DNA of 7,227 nucleotides from an uncultured Oscillibacter sp. (lineage in GTDB: Bacteria > Bacillota > Clostridia > Oscillospirales > Oscillospiraceae), in contig URKI01000075.1 in the NCBI GenBank assembly GCA_900548505.1, forward strand, positions 1-7,227, read 5' to 3'. This document shows, piece after piece, positions 4,935 to 7,227 of the stretch. The notes under the pieces are model-generated. The model was given only the letters and a program-made list of their open reading frames with translations, did no database searches and had not been told where the DNA came from. The position numbers were made by a program, and so were the translations under genes. Each line of letters begins with the position of its first letter. Positions within the stretch are counted from its first letter, which is position 1.

Positions 4935-6469
4935 GCGCCGCCTCCGGCCGCTAAAAAGGCGGACAGGGACCAGCTGCGCCAGTCGGAACAGTCGGCCTGG
5001 GCGGCGGTACGCCGCTGGGCGATTACGTCTGCCAGCGTCTCGCCGCTGGGGGCGTAGAGATCGTCCACCTCATAGGTCCATGCCGGGGCGCTCTGATCCA
5101 GACGCTCCAGCTGGGAGAGGGTGTCATAGGAGAGGGCGTTGGCCAGGTAATAGACGCTGAGGGTGGTACTTTCTCCATCCAGATAGCGGTCCACCTGGTC
5201 TTTGGCCACCAGATGATCCACGGGGATGCAGTTGAGTACCAGCCAGCCGCAAAGGGCGATGGGCACGGCCCGGCGCAGGAAATACCGCTCGGGACGGTGC
5301 AGCTTCCACAGGGCGCACAGGAAGAAGAGGGCCATCATCACCATGCCCCAGCCGGTGAGGAAGCGCTTGAAGGAAAGACCATAGGCGCCGATATACAGTC
5401 CCATGCGCCAGGCGGCGGAAGCAAGAAGCAGGAAACTCTCCAGGATCAGCAGGGCGCCCTGCGCCCGGAGCGCCGTCCACAGCCGCCCGCCTCTGCGGCT
5501 CACCGCCAGGGCAGCCAGCAGGACGGTCAGATTCACCACGGTGACGCCGGTCATCTGGAAAAAGCCGCTGCGGGCCCACTGAGCGTAGCTCAGACCCTGG
5601 CTGGCCAGGTACTCCGCCCCGCCGAACAGTCCGGCGGACTGCACGGAAAGAAAGATGAGATACAGTGCGTCCAGCGCTGCCAGCACCAGGACTGGGGCCA
5701 TGGGGTCGGCAGAGACGGCCTTGCTCTGGGCAGCTTTCAGCGGTGTGGGGTGTGCCAGGGCGTAGAGCAGGCTGAAGATAAAGGGCAGGGCGGCCAGGGC
5801 CAGCACCAGTTTCCACAGCGTCTCATTCAAATGGGAGGAAACAAAGGTGCGGAGGCTGGAGGTGGCGGCGGCGAACAGGGCATCGGCGGAGGAGAGCACA
5901 GGGATGAGTACCGCCAGAAGCAGGGCGGCTGTGACCACACCGGCGGCAGCGGCGCCCAAGCGGCGGGAGCGGTGCTCCTTGGGCGGCACCAAGGCGGCCC
6001 AGGCAGCGCCCAGATGGCTGAACAGCCCCCAGATCAGCAGCAAAAACCGCTCACCCAGCATACCCAGGCGCCACCAGGGCAGGCGGCAGCAGCCGGAGAG
6101 GGAAAGGGCGTGCAGGGGGAGAAGAAGCAGCAGCGCCAGGAAATTCCACAGCCGGAAATAGAGGTTGGAGCCGATGGCAAAGGATGCGCCCAGGGCCAGG
6201 TTCATGCCCAGCAGCAACAGGTGGTTGCGCCCGGTGAAGGCCCGGCGGCCCAGGGCCAGGCCCAGCAGGCCATACCAGCCCAGGACCGATGCGAAGATGC
6301 CCAGGCCGTGGGGCCAGGCCCAGAGGATGGTGTCCTCCGCCAGAAAACACCAAAGAAAAGTGAGGGGCAGCAGGGCCCGTTCACGGGCCGTGATGGACAG
6401 AGGAACAGAGGCTTTTTGGGTAGGCTTCGCCGGCCCTCCCGTGGGCAGGGCGTTTTCAAACTGAGACAT
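4931..6469 (-). CDS. DUF4173/DUF4153-type polytopic membrane protein
   Basis: A 512-residue integral membrane protein of unknown function. After a roughly 30-residue polar N-terminus there are about 11-12 hydrophobic segments (for example near 55-75, 106-127, 172-192, 219-240, 258-280, 305-324, 337-358, 371-390 and 400-418). A soluble tail of about 90 residues ends in a Gly/Ala run. Family placement rests on GLSYAQWARSGFFQM at 292-306, RMGLYIGAYGLSFKRF at 355-370 and AKDQVDRYL at 422-430, which I associate with DUF4173 (close to DUF4153). The start at 6469 follows AGGAG at 6478-6482 by 8 bases; an in-frame TTG at 6475 is less well placed. It is the third gene of the minus-strand operon, 64 bases after the HTH gene and overlapping the next by four bases. 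What it transports or senses cannot be said. Confidence 0.88.
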   Translation of the reverse strand: MSQFENALPTGGPAKPTQKASVPLSITARERALLPLTFLWCFLAEDTILWAWPHGLGIFASVLGWYGLLGLALGRRAFTGRNHLLLLGMNLALGASFAIGSNLYFRLWNFLALLLLLPLHALSLSGCCRLPWWRLGMLGERFLLLIWGLFSHLGAAWAALVPPKEHRSRRLGAAAAGVVTAALLLAVLIPVLSSADALFAAATSSLRTFVSSHLNETLWKLVLALAALPFIFSLLYALAHPTPLKAAQSKAVSADPMAPVLVLAALDALYLIFLSVQSAGLFGGAEYLASQGLSYAQWARSGFFQMTGVTVVNLTVLLAALAVSRRGGRLWTALRAQGALLILESFLLLASAAWRMGLYIGAYGLSFKRFLTGWGMVMMALFFLCALWKLHRPERYFLRRAVPIALCGWLVLNCIPVDHLVAKDQVDRYLDGESTTLSVYYLANALSYDTLSQLERLDQSAPAWTYEVDDLYAPSGETLADVIAQRRTAAQADCSDWRSWSLSAFLAAGGGA

Positions 6470-6489
6470 ATGCAATTCTCCTTTTCAAA

Positions 6490-6505
6490 GCTGTTCGCCA
6501 ACAGC
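6490..6505 (-). other. Small intercistronic hairpin before the DUF4173-type gene
   Basis: On the minus strand GCTGTT, GGCG, AACAGC forms a perfect 6-bp stem with a 4-base loop, followed by TTTG and then the ribosome binding site of the membrane-protein gene. It could adjust expression between operon genes (processing or weak attenuation), but the stem is short and no true T-run follows. Confidence 0.35.
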
Positions 6506-6533
6506 GGACAGCGACACGTTTACAGGACGGCCC

Positions 6534-6752
6534 TCAGGGGGCTTTTTCCTCCGGCACATACTCCAACAGATCCCCGGGCTGACACTCCAGCGCGTCACAG
6601 ATGGCCTCCAGGGTGGAAAAGCGGATGGCCTTGGCCTTGCTGTTTTTCAGAATGGACAGATTGGCCAGGGTAATGTCCACTTTCTCCGAAAGCTGGGAGA
6701 GGGTCATTTTCCGACGGGCCAGCATCACGTCCAGATTTACCACGATCGCCAT
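6534..6752 (-). CDS. YozG-like Xre-family HTH transcriptional regulator
   Basis: A 72-residue protein that is almost only a helix-turn-helix domain of the Cro/C1 (Xre, HTH_26) type. The visible pattern is LDVMLARRKMTLSQLSEKVDITLANLSILKNSKAKAIRFSTLEAICDALECQPGDLLEY. The recognition helix is around TLANLSILKN, and the CDALECQPGDLLEY ending is typical of small YozG-like regulators. The start at 6752 is set by AGGAGG at 6759-6764, 6 bases upstream; that site overlaps the stop codon of the DUF2975 gene, and the two genes are 11 bases apart. Such pairs (a DUF2975 membrane protein plus a small HTH protein) are common in Firmicutes; the membrane partner may control the regulator, but that is inference. 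Likely targets include its own operon. Confidence 0.93.
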   Translation of the reverse strand: MAIVVNLDVMLARRKMTLSQLSEKVDITLANLSILKNSKAKAIRFSTLEAICDALECQPGDLLEYVPEEKAP

Positions 6753-6763
6753 GCAGCCCCTCC

Positions 6764-7180
6764 TTAAATGGTCAGGTCGTTTTCCGACTTCATCTCTGCC
6801 GCCTGACGGAACAGGGCGGACATGACCAGACATAAAAGCCCCGCCATGGCAAAGATGGGGACAAAGAGGGCGTTGTAAGTGACCAGGGGGAGCAGGGAGT
6901 GGTGAAACCAGATGCTCCAGACGACCCGAACAAGAGCCGCTCCGGCGATCACGAAGGCGCACACTGCCGCCCGGCGAAGGGAGACGGCGTTTTCCGCGGA
7001 GAAGGGTGTGCCCTGCAGAATCGTCCGCAGCACCCGCCGTCCCTGCCAGAGGATGATGGCGGTGCAGATGCCGGAGACCACTAAAAACAGTGTCAGCATC
7101 CGGGCAGCCGGGCTTTTCCAGCACCAGAACCAGGCCAGAAAGCTGGCGGCGGCGCCGGCGGACAAAATCTCATCCTCACC
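6764..7180 (-). CDS. DUF2975 membrane protein, 5' end missing (contig end)
   Basis: An integral membrane protein of the DUF2975 family, function unknown. About 138 genuine residues remain. Family hallmarks are GTPFSAENAVSLRRAAVCAF in the middle and the ending LFRQAAEMKSENDLTI, just before an HTH gene as usual. About four hydrophobic segments are seen: near the start (AAASFLAWFWCW), MLTLFLVVSGICTAIIL, AAVCAFVIAGAALVRVVW and LFVPIFAMAGLLCLVMSALF. The reading frame continues to 7195, but the bases beyond 7180 are sequencing adapter, so the apparent N-terminus VYKRQ is false and the true start is lost. The family usually has a few tens more residues before this point. It is the first gene visible of the minus-strand operon; its promoter lies outside the window. 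Confidence 0.88.
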   Translation of the reverse strand, partial: GEDEILSAGAAASFLAWFWCWKSPAARMLTLFLVVSGICTAIILWQGRRVLRTILQGTPFSAENAVSLRRAAVCAFVIAGAALVRVVWSIWFHHSLLPLVTYNALFVPIFAMAGLLCLVMSALFRQAAEMKSENDLTI

Positions 7181-7227
7181 CTGTCTCTTATACACATCTC
7201 CGAGCCCACGAGACCGGAGCCTATCTC
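7181..7227. other. Nextera (Tn5) sequencing adapter left on the contig end
   Basis: Bases 7181-7199 are CTGTCTCTTATACACATCT, the 19-bp Tn5 mosaic end. They are followed at 7200-7214 by CCGAGCCCACGAGAC, the Nextera read-2 adapter, then the 8-mer CGGAGCCT (7215-7222), which I recall as an i7 index (N720), and ATCTC, the beginning of the P7 part. Genomic sequence therefore ends at 7180. This is read-through into adapter, not a natural transposon end. Confidence 0.97.

Noticed and set aside
5213..6673. 486-codon open frame on the + strand opposite the DUF4173-type gene
   Set aside because: The product is Gln/Gly-rich low-complexity sequence typical of antisense to Leu/Ala-rich membrane helices, with no start signal, and it crosses two genes.
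7181..7199. Tn5-like transposon end as a natural mobile element
   Set aside because: It continues directly into the synthetic Nextera read-2 adapter, an index-like 8-mer and the P7 start, so it is library-derived.

Overview
The window looks like chromosomal DNA from a GC-rich, low-complexity-intergenic Firmicute, most likely a gut Clostridia of the Oscillospiraceae type. The reasons are strong AGGAGG-type ribosome binding sites before nearly every gene, GC-ending codons, AT-rich promoter regions, and a DUF2975 / YozG-like HTH pair. The taxonomic placement is inference from style and gene content. No rRNA, tRNA, CRISPR array, IS element or phage gene was seen.

Left part (1-2983, + strand): the 3' end of a SLC13/DASS-type sodium:dicarboxylate symporter is followed by a hairpin, then a near-consensus promoter (TTGACA, 17 bp, TACAAT). 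That promoter drives a LarA-superfamily nickel-pincer hydroxyacid racemase and a malic enzyme. Together these suggest a small pathway: take up a C4-dicarboxylate, interconvert D- and L-malate, then decarboxylate L-malate to pyruvate with production of NAD(P)H. The LarA protein keeps every cofactor and catalytic residue I could check. Its substrate (malate rather than lactate) is inferred from its neighbours.

Middle part (2985-4428): a stand-alone fabZ (- strand) is divergent from an IclR-family regulator (+ strand). The iclR promoter is clear, and a perfect 8-4-8 palindrome fills its -35/-10 spacer, which suggests autoregulation. A motif in the iclR leader resembles the larA -35 region in 10 of 11 positions, so IclR may also control the malate genes. 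Both convergent gene junctions carry compact bidirectional intrinsic terminators.

Right part (4431-7180, - strand): a four-gene membrane/regulator operon, read right to left: DUF2975 membrane protein (5' end missing), YozG-like Xre HTH protein, DUF4173/DUF4153 polytopic membrane protein, and a single-pass membrane protein of unknown family. The genes are tightly spaced or overlap.

The last 47 bases (7181-7227) are not genomic. They are a Nextera/Tn5 sequencing adapter (mosaic end, read-2 adapter, an i7 index and the start of P7), so the DUF2975 gene is truncated by the contig end and any N-terminus starting VYKRQ is an artefact.
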